The notes under the pieces are model-generated. The model was not told where the DNA came from. It was given only the letters and a program-made list of their open reading frames with translations, and ran no database searches. From Methanobacteriota archaeon (GTDB taxonomy: Archaea > Halobacteriota > Methanomicrobia > Methanomicrobiales > Methanoculleaceae): DNA of 46,377 nt. Numbering within the stretch: the first letter of the stretch is position 1; the number at the start of each line of letters is the position of its first letter. Location: the NCBI GenBank assembly GCA_023393455.1, contig JAEWLJ010000004.1, forward strand, positions 1-46,377, read 5' to 3'. Made by a program: the position numbers and the translations under genes. This document shows positions 46,298 through 46,377 of this stretch, one piece after another.

Positions 46298-46377
46298 ATG
46301 GCATTCCGGGAAATCGATGACGAACTCTGGGCGATCATTGAGCCGCATCTCCCTCCCCAGAAACCTCATGTCGGGCG
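46298..46377 (+). mobile_element. IS5-family-like transposase, 5' end only
   Basis: The last 80 bases encode MAFREIDDELWAIIEPHLPP and then QKPHVGR, the typical N-terminus of IS5-type transposases (DUF4096 part), where W..I.PHLPP is followed by GRP. The window stops after 26 codons. The 215 bp before it hold no gene and should include the left end of the element; I could not define its inverted repeat. Confidence 0.75.

Overview
The window comes from a methanogenic euryarchaeon, most likely Methanomicrobiales and close to Methanoculleus. Reasons: Cys-type F420-linked formate dehydrogenase (fdhAB) with a formate channel (fdhC), tRNA-dependent cysteine synthesis (SepCysS), the Mre11/Rad50/NurA/HerA repair set, archaeal TATA boxes with very short leaders, and high G+C (about 60-63% by eye). 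No rRNA, tRNA or CRISPR array was seen.

Layout. 1-6.4 kb: a two-gene AddAB-like helicase-nuclease, the first gene cut by the window edge. 6.6-10.3 kb: purine synthesis, a PurS-like/PurL fusion followed by separate PurQ. 10.4-11.7 kb: a small unknown protein and an orphan SPPY-type DNA methyltransferase. 12.1-15.4 kb: fdhA-fdhB, convergent with a CBS-containing ClC channel (15.5-17.3 kb). 17.3-18.5 kb: a 1.2-kb gene-poor stretch with a 22-bp tandem duplication, ending in the fdhC promoter and leader hairpin. 18.5-19.9 kb: fdhC and a membrane-anchored OB-fold protein. 20.0-26.9 kb (minus): overlapping operon mre11-rad50-nurA-herA. 27.1-28.4 kb: a 60-aa protein translationally coupled to SepCysS. 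28.4-28.8 kb: a hairpin-rich intergenic element. 28.8-30.8 kb (minus): larE-like and thiI sulfur-transfer genes, overlapping. 30.9-32.0 kb: two overlapping archaeal unknowns. 32.0-46.1 kb: a surface-glycan region with GT2, GNAT, flippase, Gfo/Idh oxidoreductase, nucleotide-sugar dehydrogenase, UDP-GlcNAc 2-epimerase, three GT4 enzymes, a decayed flippase, and a lower-G+C cassette of deacetylase, ATP-grasp, PHP and GT4. The window ends inside an IS5-like transposase.

How the genes work together. FdhC brings in formate and FdhAB oxidises it to reduce F420 for methanogenesis. SepCysS makes Cys-tRNA, while ThiI and the LarE-like protein handle sulfur for tRNA or cofactors. Two end-processing systems, AddAB-like and HerA-NurA-Mre11-Rad50, lie within 26 kb. 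The glycan genes can make UDP-ManNAc and its uronic acid, possibly a 3-amino derivative, and assemble and export lipid-linked glycan. The 41-46 kb part looks like a recently acquired or rearranged island.
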